64,000 bases of DNA from Zygotorulaspora mrakii (Eukaryota; Ascomycota; Saccharomycetes; Saccharomycetales; Saccharomycetaceae), in assembly GCF_013402915.1 (NCBI RefSeq), contig NC_050724.1, positions 1,178,001-1,242,000 on the forward strand, given 5' to 3'. This document shows positions 29,901-40,045 of the stretch, piece after piece; position 1 is the stretch's first letter, and each line of letters opens with the position of its first letter. A model generated the notes under the pieces. The model saw only the letters and a list, made by a program, of their open reading frames with translations. It made no database searches and was not told the DNA's origin. The position numbers and the translations under genes are program-made.

Positions 29901-31799
29901 TTACATACTCACGTTTCCCAGTTGGGTCCTATCAAAAATGAAACTAGGGGCATCATCTGATGCCCATGCCCTTCTTAAGAAGGACGCTATTTTGAAAGAA
30001 TTATAGCTGTGGGTGCGCTCTGACCATATATCCACATAATTCAGAACGGTCGCTCGCTGTTCTTGATCTGCTACAAACACACCAGTGACGAGTAAGCTCC
30101 ACGAGAGTATCCCCCAGACACTATGTCCAACTGGAATTTTTCTCCAAGATGTCAGAATACTGTCAACGTATTCTTGCACAGTGGGGTCCTGAAGATCAAA
30201 ATGCATGAAATTCAGAAGTTTTGTGGCAAATAACCAACATGACTTGGCCGTGATAATGCCTACTAACGAATTTATTTTGAAATTACACCAATGGTCTCCA
30301 CCCATAAGCTTTGATGGAGCAGCAGGCGTGTAAAATTCACACATGCTACGCAATCGAGTAACTTGCTCAATGCACTCCTCAGCCAAGGGCCATGGGGTAC
30401 GTCCAATGAATGACAGCTTAGCTAAGATTTCGAAAGAATCCAAAGAAGAACCCAGAATGGGATTTTTCATCCAATCGACAACATGCTCGCAGTTATAAAC
30501 TGGACATTTCAGGACCACATTAAGTATTTTAAAGATCTTGAATGGACTGGGAAGACCTTGGAAATTCTGTATGAATAGCACCGAAACAGAAAACTGGTAA
30601 ATAAAACTTTCAATTAATGTTCTTTCTAACGGTTGCAGTATGAGATTTGGATTTGCTAATTTGTTTATAATTATGTTCTCAGAACTCTTGATACCATAGT
30701 ATTTCAAGCGAATTATATCGTACGCTCTTACAAGATGCCACGCAGCATCATCTGATGTGCCAGTCAGGGAATTTTTATCCCTATTGCAGAGTAGTTGGAG
30801 AGCAGCAAAAAGCCAGTCTTCGTCCGCAAAATTATCGTTTTTGCCGATGTAATTGCAAATCATCAATTTGCAATTGCTATACAGTTCATCGCTAATATTT
30901 TGAAATTTTTGAACGTTATTCCAGGCTAAATAAGTAGCTCCGCAACACAAGAATATTTCCTTCATGATCACATTTTTTTCAACTTGCGGGATGAAAGTGG
31001 CCTCCGTAGTGAGACTGGAATGTGTGTATTGCGTTGTCATCTTGGGTATGTAGCCTCTCAAGCAGGAATAGAAAAGAAACTTTTCCATATCTACATTTGT
31101 GAACTCTATTTCTGATACAGGCTCTTTCTTTTTACACATTTGGAATAGAGTTTCAAACTTAACGGTCTGAGGTGCTCTCGCATCAGCAAGTACCTTATAC
31201 TGAGAAGTACTATCAGCTGGACGCTCTACAATTGCATTCAAAGGAACATCTATTTCGATGAATGACTCCAACTGCAAATCTAAATGGTGGGAGACTGTGT
31301 CCAGCAAAGGAGCAGAGTCAGAGTAGTTGGCATTCAATGGGGCTTTTTGATGAGTCGATGAAGAATCGAGCATTACGTCAATTTCGTCGCTACTTGTAGG
31401 AAAATCGTCTATTTCAACAAATTGCAGGTTATTGGAGTTGTACTGGAATAATTTTCCATTTCTAAGATTCACAGAAAACTTTTTGAAGTGCCAGTTTGTG
31501 CGCCGTTCATTCTTAACAAACTGAGCTGCATTACATCGAGATATATGAAAACTCAGCGAAGCTTTTCTGTGATCCTGTATCACATGATTTCCATATTTTG
31601 GTGGAGAAGCCTTTTTGTCAACCCTTTTGCTATTAGCAGGCCATTCACATTCAAGAAAGTTCCTTCTACAAGCATTGCAGATTGATTTGGTTTCGTCGCA
31701 TTTTTTCTTCCTTCTTCGACAGGTCAAACAGCCTGTCAAACTTCTTTTTCTGGGATAATGACCGAGCACCAAGCTCCCCCGTTTACTTTTTACTTCCAT
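29901..31799 (-). CDS. Zn2Cys6 transcription factor, unassigned
   Basis: 632 residues. The binuclear zinc cluster is at about residues 24-51 (GCLTCRRRKKKC, then CNAC, then C), spaced C-x2-C-x6-C-x6-C-x2-C-x6-C and preceded by basic residues. The rest has the helical layout of the Fungal_trans_2-type regulatory region, with EEDWLFAALQLLCNRD-like segments. There is no obvious coiled coil after the cluster, so it may bind as a monomer or with an unusual linker. It lies next to no clear target: tRNA-Gly on one side and an MNN1-type gene on the other. The family is certain; the target pathway is unknown. It resembles the Lys14/Uga3-like group in the zinc cluster only. Confidence 0.88.
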   Translation of the reverse strand: MEVKSKRGSLVLGHYPRKRSLTGCLTCRRRKKKCDETKSICNACRRNFLECEWPANSKRVDKKASPPKYGNHVIQDHRKASLSFHISRCNAAQFVKNERRTNWHFKKFSVNLRNGKLFQYNSNNLQFVEIDDFPTSSDEIDVMLDSSSTHQKAPLNANYSDSAPLLDTVSHHLDLQLESFIEIDVPLNAIVERPADSTSQYKVLADARAPQTVKFETLFQMCKKKEPVSEIEFTNVDMEKFLFYSCLRGYIPKMTTQYTHSSLTTEATFIPQVEKNVIMKEIFLCCGATYLAWNNVQKFQNISDELYSNCKLMICNYIGKNDNFADEDWLFAALQLLCNRDKNSLTGTSDDAAWHLVRAYDIIRLKYYGIKSSENIIINKLANPNLILQPLERTLIESFIYQFSVSVLFIQNFQGLPSPFKIFKILNVVLKCPVYNCEHVVDWMKNPILGSSLDSFEILAKLSFIGRTPWPLAEECIEQVTRLRSMCEFYTPAAPSKLMGGDHWCNFKINSLVGIITAKSCWLFATKLLNFMHFDLQDPTVQEYVDSILTSWRKIPVGHSVWGILSWSLLVTGVFVADQEQRATVLNYVDIWSERTHSYNSFKIASFLRRAWASDDAPSFIFDRTQLGNVSM

Positions 31800-32860
31800 A
31801 AGGCTGTTTTTTCGACATCAGGATGTTGCGTCGGATGTAAATACTCTCTATTTCCATCTCCTAAGCCACTCTGTAATGTTATGACGTTCTCTCTTCATAG
31901 TTTATTCAAAGTAATCGAAATCTCAAGGCCCGTATAGACTGATGTTTTATTGAATATTATAAACATGACGTATTTCGCCATAGTGGTGTAGTCGTGTCGC
32001 TAGCATTTATTTACCGAACCAGGCGAATACACAACATGAATATATAACATAAATGCATAACATGATAATATAGTCCCATCAAGCGAAAAACGAGTGAAAT
32101 TATGCTCATTGATCACCCAAGTTAACCTACAAGCATATTCCTAGTCAAAAATTTCCGTATAAGATTTCAAGACTAAAAACAGACAAATCTACAAAAGCAA
32201 CGAAGATGCTCAAGTGAGAAGGGCTGCAATCGAATACTTCAGTTGTGCCGAAAAGTGGTTCTGAAAATTCCACAAAAAGTTTGTCTTCGACCCTAAGGTT
32301 TCCACACTGTGCTCTTGCTTTTGAATTAGATGATTATGACTGGACATAAAGATTTATATCTTGCAGAACAATTATTGTATTATCAAATTTTCATGACTGC
32401 GAGGCTGACAGAAAGAAGAGAGGTTTATCCAGAAAGCATTTAATTGTAAGTTATTTGCTCGAAAAACCAATGTTTTATTGTGTCTAGGTTCTGCCTTAAG
32501 TTTACAAACGCCCTTTGAAGACCGACGGGTTAAAAAATTGTGATATGTGGCCAATTGGAACCCTATTGTGAGCACTTGTTCCTTTGAGAGAGCGTGTGTT
32601 GCTCAGAGTGAGGAATGTTCGAGCTACATTGAATGAAGTAGAGTTAATTAAAAAGACATTCAGATGATATTGATTGATTTCCTGCGTTATTAGACATTGA
32701 ATTAATGATATATATTATGAATCGAGAGGCTATCAATGTAATCTTAAGTACATCCTAGCTTTTTTATCCTTTGCTTGCAAGCTCAGCAGGAAACTCTTAT
32801 GAATACGACCTTTTGGCTAACTTGACTAACAATCGTACAGTAACCTTGTTCAAAAAAAAA
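31800..32860. other. Intergenic region, Zn2Cys6 gene promoter / MNN1-type gene 3' end
   Basis: About 1.06 kb, AT-rich. No frame with recognisable content, no tRNA, and no clear repeat. It probably holds the promoter of the regulator at its left end and the mannosyltransferase terminator at its right end. Confidence 0.55.
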
Positions 32861-35133
32861 TTAGGCAATGCTGCCGGCAAGAGGGTCCAAACTTGCCTTT
32901 TCTTCTGCGGTGAATTTCTTTGCATCAGAATCGTCATAATGAGACCAAACATAATTCATTGCGGTTGTAAATATTACATCCTTTGGATCAAATTCAACAA
33001 TTTTACCTCGGAACTTCTTCCGATCAAAGCTATATTCTTTCAATATTGATTGATATTTGGCACACCAGGCATATCCGTTACAGTGGAGATCTCTCCGGTA
33101 CCAAACACCTGAGCTTTCGTGGGGTATCACAGCCCGACTTGTATCAATTGGTGTTACTTCATAATATTCTTTCAACGCTTCCAGACTATCGAATGTACCT
33201 GTGAACGATTTTAGTTTTTCATCATTCCAATCCTTCTCGGCTGCTCCTGGCGCTTTACAATTATTCGAACCTCCATTTAACCACAAAAGTTTGCCATCGA
33301 CAGATATATGTGAGACTTGTATACTGCAAACTTCACCTGCCTCTTCCTTACGGTTCAAATCCAGGTCCTTCTTCTCCTGATAAGTACCAACAGAAGCTGC
33401 TGGGACTTCGTTAAACGAAAATGGACGACCAGCCACTACAAAACCAAGCCAAAAATATTCTTTGTCACCCCACCCACAGCTACCAACTTTCTTAGCAAGA
33501 TGTAACGTCATAGAGATGACTAGTGGAATATGGTGTTTAGATTTTGAGATAGCGAACAGCCCGGATTCCATCTGATGCTGGAAATTGTCCATGAAAAACC
33601 TTTTGTATATCTTTTCTTCTGTAGTTAAATCCTTTTCGCAATCTTCATCCAAATACTCTGAATGAATAAAGGGACGGTTCGAGAAATATTTCATTTCTAG
33701 TAGTTTTGGGGGCAAACTCTCGAAAATAGCAGTACATTGGTTCGATACGGGTGCTGATAGGACACGGTCACGGAAATATACGGTTCCCGTCCGTTTGTAT
33801 TCAGGACTCTCAAAATAATCATTCAAATCGATGTAATTGATTGCGTCTATATCCAAAAACACGAATTCATCAAATAAGTTGAACAAAACAGCCAGCCACT
33901 TTCCCTTCCAGTGACTAAATTCACTTATCATATTATCAGCAAGCGTATTTGTTACATCGAGGAACCATATTTCCTGAGGCTCGTTCGCTGGGTTTCCATA
34001 TTTAGTTTCTGGAAGAGTAACATTGGGACTTCTTGCAGCATATGATATTTTTTCTATCGTATCCTCTGAAAGATCGCCTTTCTTGTATATGACCTGAATT
34101 GGCAATTTATTTCCTTGGAATCTAAGAGTAGCAATGAGTTTCAAGGCCATAGCTAAATGTGAATCCGCAAAAGACAACACAATACCACGAGAGCCAGGTG
34201 CACTCATCAAGTTCCAATTTTTCCAGAAAGATTTTGTTGGATCATAAACATAGTTAATGACCTTGTTCACCATAGGAGATTTTGGGTCGAAGATTGGTAT
34301 ATCACCCTGTTTCAGGACTTTGTTGAATGGGGAAGTGAATTTCGGAATAATTTGACTGAAGTTATCATGATTAAACTGCCTTATGAATGGGAACATTCTG
34401 TGCTCAAAATCATATTGGTCAAATTTTCTATAATTCTCATCGCGGGTCCCTGAACTTACACCGCTAAATTCTCTTTTTTCTTTTTTGTTTTGCGTTCCCT
34501 GGACTAAGTTAGTCTCCCTTTTCTGCTCAAATGTTTCCTGTAAATTCACAGTTTCGTCCTGCATTAGACACGTATCATAGATTCTCATCCTTTCAAAAGC
34601 TAATGCGATGTCATTACGCTTTTTGAACATTCTAACAGACTCCTCATCGATCATCGCAAACCCGTCCGAGTCTTTGAACTTTTCAATATCTTCGTCCTTG
34701 AAATCCTTTATGCCAAACGCCATTGTCGATAGGTCATTCTTCCATTTTTCATTCATGGTATAGAGTTGACGGAAGTAATACTTGCAACGAGTGTCAAGAT
34801 CCAAGTCCGCGAAGTCTTTGTAGGTCCGTTTGCGAATGGGATTCCACCAGTTATATGCACGTTTGTCCTTGACATACCTGTCATACAATGGGACCAATTC
34901 AAGCGAGACACTGGTGTGTCTGTGACAACGTTCATCTTGGCATTGTGCAGAGACTCCATAAATTCTTCTCTTTCACTTGTTTCAAGTCGCGATTGAACAT
35001 TGTTAAGCAGCTCCTGCATGCGTTCATTCTTCACATACAGCAAAACAGACAGACACAATACAACGCTCACCAGTCCTACTGCAACGCAGGACCGCGAAGA
35101 TCTCCTGTTGAACATCAACCTTAACGATACCAT
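32861..35133 (-). pseudogene. MNN1-family alpha-1,3-mannosyltransferase with one-base frameshift near 34905
   Basis: A type II Golgi membrane protein: a short cytoplasmic tail (MVSLRLMFNRRSSRSC) and a membrane anchor at about residues 17-37, then a stem. The catalytic part carries SRGIVLSFADSHLAMALKL and the DxD metal-binding motif in FLDIDAINY (near residue 428). Mnn1 adds the terminal alpha-1,3-mannose to N- and O-glycans. The frame from 35133 ends early; the family reading PVS-x-LELVPxYD needs one more base at 34904-34905, after which 670 codons are open. With one base added the length is 757, close to the 762 of S. cerevisiae Mnn1. It is a young pseudogene or a sequence error. The MNN1 family has several members, so no symbol is given. 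Confidence 0.87.
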
Positions 35134-36234
35134 AGTAGCCGAAGAGCTTCCAATAGTGCTTTGCCGTCTGCTCAATAACCACTGACGCCGATTTCTATCG
35201 CAACGCAGTATACCTTCAGCAGCTCTTGGGACTGCTGCTAAGACGGATCTTGAGATGCTAATATACGCTATTTATTATATGAAAAAAAACCCTTCCTGCT
35301 TCAATCCATGCTCTTCATTTCTAGTCAAATACCAAGATTTCCCAATCCAAAAAAAGTGCTGGGATCGGTTTATTTGGCGCACGCCACTAGGGAAATGTGA
35401 TTAGTCAACGGATTTCGCAAGATGTATGGGCATTTCTGCGAAAACGCGTCGAAAGAGGCAACCACAATGATTTCTTCCATGTGCGGTAATCCATTTCCAT
35501 TCTGCCAATTTAATTTTCGTGTTAATAGAATTATCGCTTGATTGAGCCTACAGACGCACGACGCTGCCGCACGACAGGAGAATCATTCCCACACTGCAGG
35601 AGTTCGTCTGTCAGTCTGTTCGTTTGAACGCCACGCCACGCCACACCACACGACGCCACGCCACGCGAATGCGCAAACTGGTTTCCTTGGCATACGTATA
35701 ACGTGACACATGCACTCCGTCTGCTTTATATCAATGCATTTTGCCAAATAGACTATGGCGTTTATCTGTTTTGGGATACTGGACTCTTTGCGTGCCGATG
35801 CGCACGTACGCGCACGTCCCAAAAGGAAGAAACATTCTTTTGGGGCTCAATGAGTTCTCCAGGGGGTTATCGACGGTCTGGTCAACGGGCGTTACACCGA
35901 TGTCGGTAAAGTGAAGACTCCTTGAAGCAGCAGAATGGCGTCCACATCCTGGGATGAGCTTCGCTGGGCGGTCGACAAGCAGCACACCTGGTGCCAGTCA
36001 GCAAATACGCGTTTTAAGACTTATCAAAAGAGTTGCGAACGTTGTGGGGAACACCAAGAGTATTATATCTAGTGTAGAGAAGTAAAAAGCTTGTGTAAGC
36101 GAGCAAAATATGCTATCATGCTCTCTCTCATCATGCCGAACGAGCCACCCCACCTGAAGTGTCCAGCATGGGGGATACTGCGGTGCTTTGTCAATCTGGT
36201 TGTCCCAGATAAATACGTGTGGCAACCCAACATC
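35134..36234. other. Left part of long intergenic region before HGT1-type gene
   Basis: About 1.1 kb holding the MNN1-type promoter. A CCACG-rich imperfect tandem repeat runs 35629-35668 and a GCGCACGT repeat sits near 35800-35820. Frames here on both strands look random. Confidence 0.5.
35629..35668. repeat. CCACG-type 5-base imperfect tandem repeat
   Basis: Eight units of CCACG, CCACA or near variants run in a row. Such short GC-rich arrays are rare in yeast intergenic DNA. No function is visible. Confidence 0.7.
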
Positions 36235-36954
36235 AAAAGTGGGGTAAACGGGAGCGCTCGGTCGGAACATTAATTTGAAGGGCTGTTGTTGAGGAAGAAA
36301 GGCTCTATAGGCGTGGATATCACTGAAATGGTGCACCGCGATGCAAAATTTGGGTGCTTTCGAACACATCAAAGATTGTGTCCTCCACGATGGGTAGCCC
36401 CCCGCCCGCTTTGGGGGGCCCCTCCGTTTACCGCTCGCTACGGGTCCAGCATACCCCACTTTTTTAATAGCAAACAGCATGGTTCACTGCTTCGCACTTC
36501 TTTTTTTTCCGCCTTTTTAATCGGACATTCAAATCCGGAGCTGTTTTTTATGTCAGCCGCAATGCCGCCGTCACTACCCCGCATACAAAAAGTATTGTGG
36601 TGGGCTTCAACATGTGGGTTCCCCACCTGTGCACAGCAGGGTGCGGGGACTTTGTGTAGCGCCACTGGGGGAAAAATCAGACAATCGATGGATGACGTGC
36701 AGTAAAAAAATGGCGAAACTGAAATCTAATTAGTCGGAGGAGAACGTCCCGCAGCTGTTAGGCTCCAGGTGGATCAAAGCACACAGAGTGTAGTGAGTGA
36801 TCGTAATCAAGGAGCTAGCCACAGGAATGCTGTATTGTGTCGGATAATAGTAGTCCGGAGCTGTTGGATCATGCCCCACATTTTAATAGGATGTGCAGTG
36901 GACATGTTCCGGCAAAGCGGCACTGGCGAGATGGCGGGGGGGTGTTTAGTGGGG
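36235..36954. promoter_or_regulatory. Promoter cluster of Mig1-like and Rgt1-like sites upstream of hexose transporter
   Basis: Mig1-type sites (AT box next to SYGGGG): AAAAGTGGGG at 36235-36244, CCCCACTTTTT at 36454-36464, CCCCACATTTT at 36874-36884 and TTTAGTGGGG at 36945-36954. Rgt1-type CGGANNA sites: 36263-36269, 36735-36741 and 36841-36847. In S. cerevisiae and Kluyveromyces these two repressors control hexose transporter genes by glucose level. The factors are inferred from the motifs. Confidence 0.6.
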
Positions 36955-36976
36955 AAGCAACAATATTTTTGAATTG

Positions 36977-36983
36977 TATATAA
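36977..36983 (+). promoter_or_regulatory. TATA box of HGT1-type gene
   Basis: TATATAA lies 20 bases before an in-frame ATG at 37003 and 104 before the ATG at 37087. Yeast start sites fall 40-120 bases downstream of TATA, so the later ATG should be used. Confidence 0.6.
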
Positions 36984-37086
36984 TAGAAGCAGATATCGAG
37001 TTATGAAGAATCATGTGCGTTATTGTTTCTCTCGTTGTATTCAATTCATAACAACATCCATCAACTCTCTCTCCATATTTGATACG

Positions 37087-38748
37087 ATGGGTTTTAAAGA
37101 TACTATACTATTTCGTAATGTCGACTATCACGGTCGTCTATACGACAAATTTCCAAAGGTGTACAATGTCTATGTCATAGGACTGGTCGCTTGTATATCC
37201 GGTTTCATGTTCGGGTTCGATATTTCCTCGATGTCTTCGATGATAGGCACATCTCACTATCAGGAGTACTTCAACCACCCTTCCTCAACTGCGCAAGGTG
37301 GTATTACAGCATCCATGGCAGGCGGGTCCTTCTTAGGGTCGTTAATTTCACCAAATTTTTCGGATGCTTACGGTCGTAGATTCTCTCTGCACATGTGTGC
37401 TACTTTCTGGATGATTGGTGCAATTTTGCAATGTGCATCACAAAATCAGGCCATGCTTATTGTTGGCCGTGTTGTCAGTGGTGTTGGTGTTGGTTTCGGT
37501 TCCTCGATTGCACCTGTCTACTGTTCCGAAGTTGCTCCTCCAAAAATTAGAGGTACGATTTGTGGTCTCTTCCAACTTTGTGTTACTGTTGGTATTATGG
37601 TTCTGTTCTACATTGGTTTTGGATGCAGTTATATTAATGGTACCGCAGCTTTCCGTGTAACTTGGGGTATTCAATTGGTTCCGGGACTTGTCTTACTTAC
37701 AGCCACTTTTTTCTTACCTGAATCTCCAAGATGGTTGGCAAATAATAACCGCTGGGAAGAAGCATATGAAGTGATATCCAACGTGACTGCTCATGGAAAT
37801 AAGGATGACTCTAATGTTCAATTTCAGCTACAAGAGATCAAGGAGCAGGTTTTGATTGATCAACAAGCAGTAAACTTCAGCTACAAACACTTATTCCGTA
37901 AGAAGACCATTCAAAAGACATTGGTCGGAATATCTGCCCAAATGTGGCAACAACTTTGTGGTATGAATGTTATGATGTATTACATCGTTTACATTTTTAG
38001 AATGGCAGGTTATACTGGCTCAAATGTTTTGGTTTCGGGGTCTATTCAATACGTTTTGAATGTTGTTATGACTATTCCAGCATTAGTTCTGGTTGATAAG
38101 ATCGGTCGTAGACCAGTTTTAATTACTGGTGGTATTTTCATGTTCATTTGGTTGTTCGTTGTTGCTGGTCTTCTAGCCACTTATTCCGTTCCTGAACCTG
38201 ATGGATTTGATGGTGATAGGACTGTTACCATTAGCATTCCCACTTACAATGCTCCTGCAGCTCGTGGTGTCATTGCAGCTTGTTATTTGTTTGTCTGCTC
38301 CTTTGCTCCAACTTGGGGTATTGGTATCTGGATTTACTGCTCTGAAATTTTCAACAATATGGAGCGTGCCAAGGGTTCTGCACTTTGTGCCGCAGTTAAT
38401 TGGGCTTTCAATTTTGCTCTGGCAATGTTTGTCCCAGATGCATTCCAAAACATAAGCTGGAGAACATACATCATCTTTGGTGTTTTCTCATTTGTTATGA
38501 CTGTACAAACATTTTTTATGTTTCCAGAAACAAAGGGCAAAACTTTGGAGGAGATTGATCAAATGTGGGCAGATAAAGTCCCAGCTTGGAAGACCGCCTC
38601 CCATGTTCCTGTTTTGCCAATTGTCGAAGACGAGTATGGCAACAAATTGGGTGTCAATGGAACCGTGCAGCATGTTGAAGATGCTAAGCCTCAGAGTGAA
38701 CTCGTAGAAAAGATGGAGTCTGCTCGCGATAGTTCCTCAGGTCCATGA
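37087..38748 (+). CDS. HGT1: High-affinity hexose transporter, Kluyveromyces Hgt1-type
   Basis: 553 residues from the ATG at 37087 (MGFKDTILFRNV), which lines up with the start of K. lactis Hgt1. The upstream ATG at 37003 adds 28 atypical residues and sits too near the TATA box. It has twelve membrane segments of the sugar porter family of MFS proteins, with the signatures GRVVSGVGVGFGSS, PESPRWL, the loop motif DKIGRRP and the ending PETKGKTLEEID. The region QLCGMNVMMYYIVYIF is nearly the same as in Hgt1. It imports glucose, and probably galactose, with high affinity at the plasma membrane. This HGT1 type is absent from S. cerevisiae, which supports a non-WGD host. The long upstream region with Mig1 and Rgt1 motifs suggests glucose control. 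Confidence 0.92.
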   Translation: MGFKDTILFRNVDYHGRLYDKFPKVYNVYVIGLVACISGFMFGFDISSMSSMIGTSHYQEYFNHPSSTAQGGITASMAGGSFLGSLISPNFSDAYGRRFSLHMCATFWMIGAILQCASQNQAMLIVGRVVSGVGVGFGSSIAPVYCSEVAPPKIRGTICGLFQLCVTVGIMVLFYIGFGCSYINGTAAFRVTWGIQLVPGLVLLTATFFLPESPRWLANNNRWEEAYEVISNVTAHGNKDDSNVQFQLQEIKEQVLIDQQAVNFSYKHLFRKKTIQKTLVGISAQMWQQLCGMNVMMYYIVYIFRMAGYTGSNVLVSGSIQYVLNVVMTIPALVLVDKIGRRPVLITGGIFMFIWLFVVAGLLATYSVPEPDGFDGDRTVTISIPTYNAPAARGVIAACYLFVCSFAPTWGIGIWIYCSEIFNNMERAKGSALCAAVNWAFNFALAMFVPDAFQNISWRTYIIFGVFSFVMTVQTFFMFPETKGKTLEEIDQMWADKVPAWKTASHVPVLPIVEDEYGNKLGVNGTVQHVEDAKPQSELVEKMESARDSSSGP

Positions 38749-40045
38749 AACTACGTCTGATACTCAAGAAAAGTAAACTTTGAAGTTTTAGCAAAATAAC
38801 AGTCAGGAAAATTCATGAGTTAATGATTATCATGGAGTGCTGATGTGTTTGACAAGTTTTAGTAATTTTAATTCGTGCCCATCTAAATATCCTGCCTGAA
38901 TTTCATTTTTCTGATTTATATTTCACACCTTTTTCATACTTTAGAACTTGCTATAGTTACTTACGATAATAATGTTTCTCAATATCTTTTTTAATGTCTT
39001 TCAAAATATTGCAATGATTTTGAAGGCAATGCGCATTTTTTTCACAGGGTTTGTCCTGTTGTCTTCCTTCCTTCAAAAATGTTCACATCATGATCAATAT
39101 AAATTAATAAGTGAAAAGTTTAGGTATCAATCATACGGAGTTGCCCATAGGAACCAAAAGAAAAGAATGTAACAGGAAAAAGTTCTGGTAAATCATGAGG
39201 TATATAAAAGTCTGCAGCAAAAAAAGATGATACCTAACGTTCAGGAGACTTATCGACACAGCTTTCTTAATTTCTAAAAAAATCCAATACTTTAGAGCGG
39301 CTGCAATAATGAAATATAGTGGGAATAATTGTTTACAATCAAGAACCCCGAAATAAGTATTGATTTAGCGGCCAGCCTCCTGCAAAATTCGCTATCAGTT
39401 TTTCATAGGTTAGAGTTGTCATAACGCCTTTGTGCCGATTGCAATATACTTGATCTTCCTTGGTATTTTCAAGGACTCGTTTTCAGCTCCAAATCACACA
39501 GACCAGTGAGAAGACCTGAAGCGCAAAATCTTTCTGCGTCACTGTCACCCAGCAGCAAAGTTTCATCATATTCATATTAACCCACATATTGACTTATTTT
39601 TCTTGCTGTAACTTTGCTTCATTTCAAGATAAAGACCAATATTTTCCAACAAAGAATGTGCGACTAAATTTCGCTAGATAGCCTGTTTGTTCTAGATATT
39701 ATCGCTACATTATATTTTGAGGCAGTCAGTCAAATTAGTAGTGCCCAGATGTCAAACGTGTCAAATCATTTGCGGAGGCTATGAAGCATTAGTTCCCCAG
39801 TTTCAATGTATTCATTGAAAATCCTGAATGAGTGACGTGTGGCGCTATCAGATGCACTCAGGTATGCCGAAATGCTTCGGAACCCTTTACGCCCTGGACA
39901 GAAACAAAGTTATGTAGTAATTAGGTCTTTGAACGATGCGATGGGACCGCAGAGTAAATCCGAGAATGACAATCGCGTCCATATATATTTTTGATCCAAT
40001 TGAGAAGATGCCTTGAAAAAATTAGAATGTTAATGCTAGAATTGG
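38749..40045. other. Long convergent intergenic region with an orphan TATA box
   Basis: Nearly 1.3 kb separates two converging genes, longer than expected. A 66-codon plus-strand frame at 38972-39172 starts hydrophobic and ends basic, without a recognised family. A strong TATATAAAAG at about 39199 on the plus strand has no gene after it, only a 16-codon frame. This may be the relic of a lost gene. Confidence 0.4.

Noticed and set aside
34753..35175. Independent small membrane protein upstream of the MNN1-type gene
   Set aside because: Its N-terminus matches the cytoplasmic tail and anchor of Mnn1, and its last 35 residues are out-of-frame reading of the same gene.
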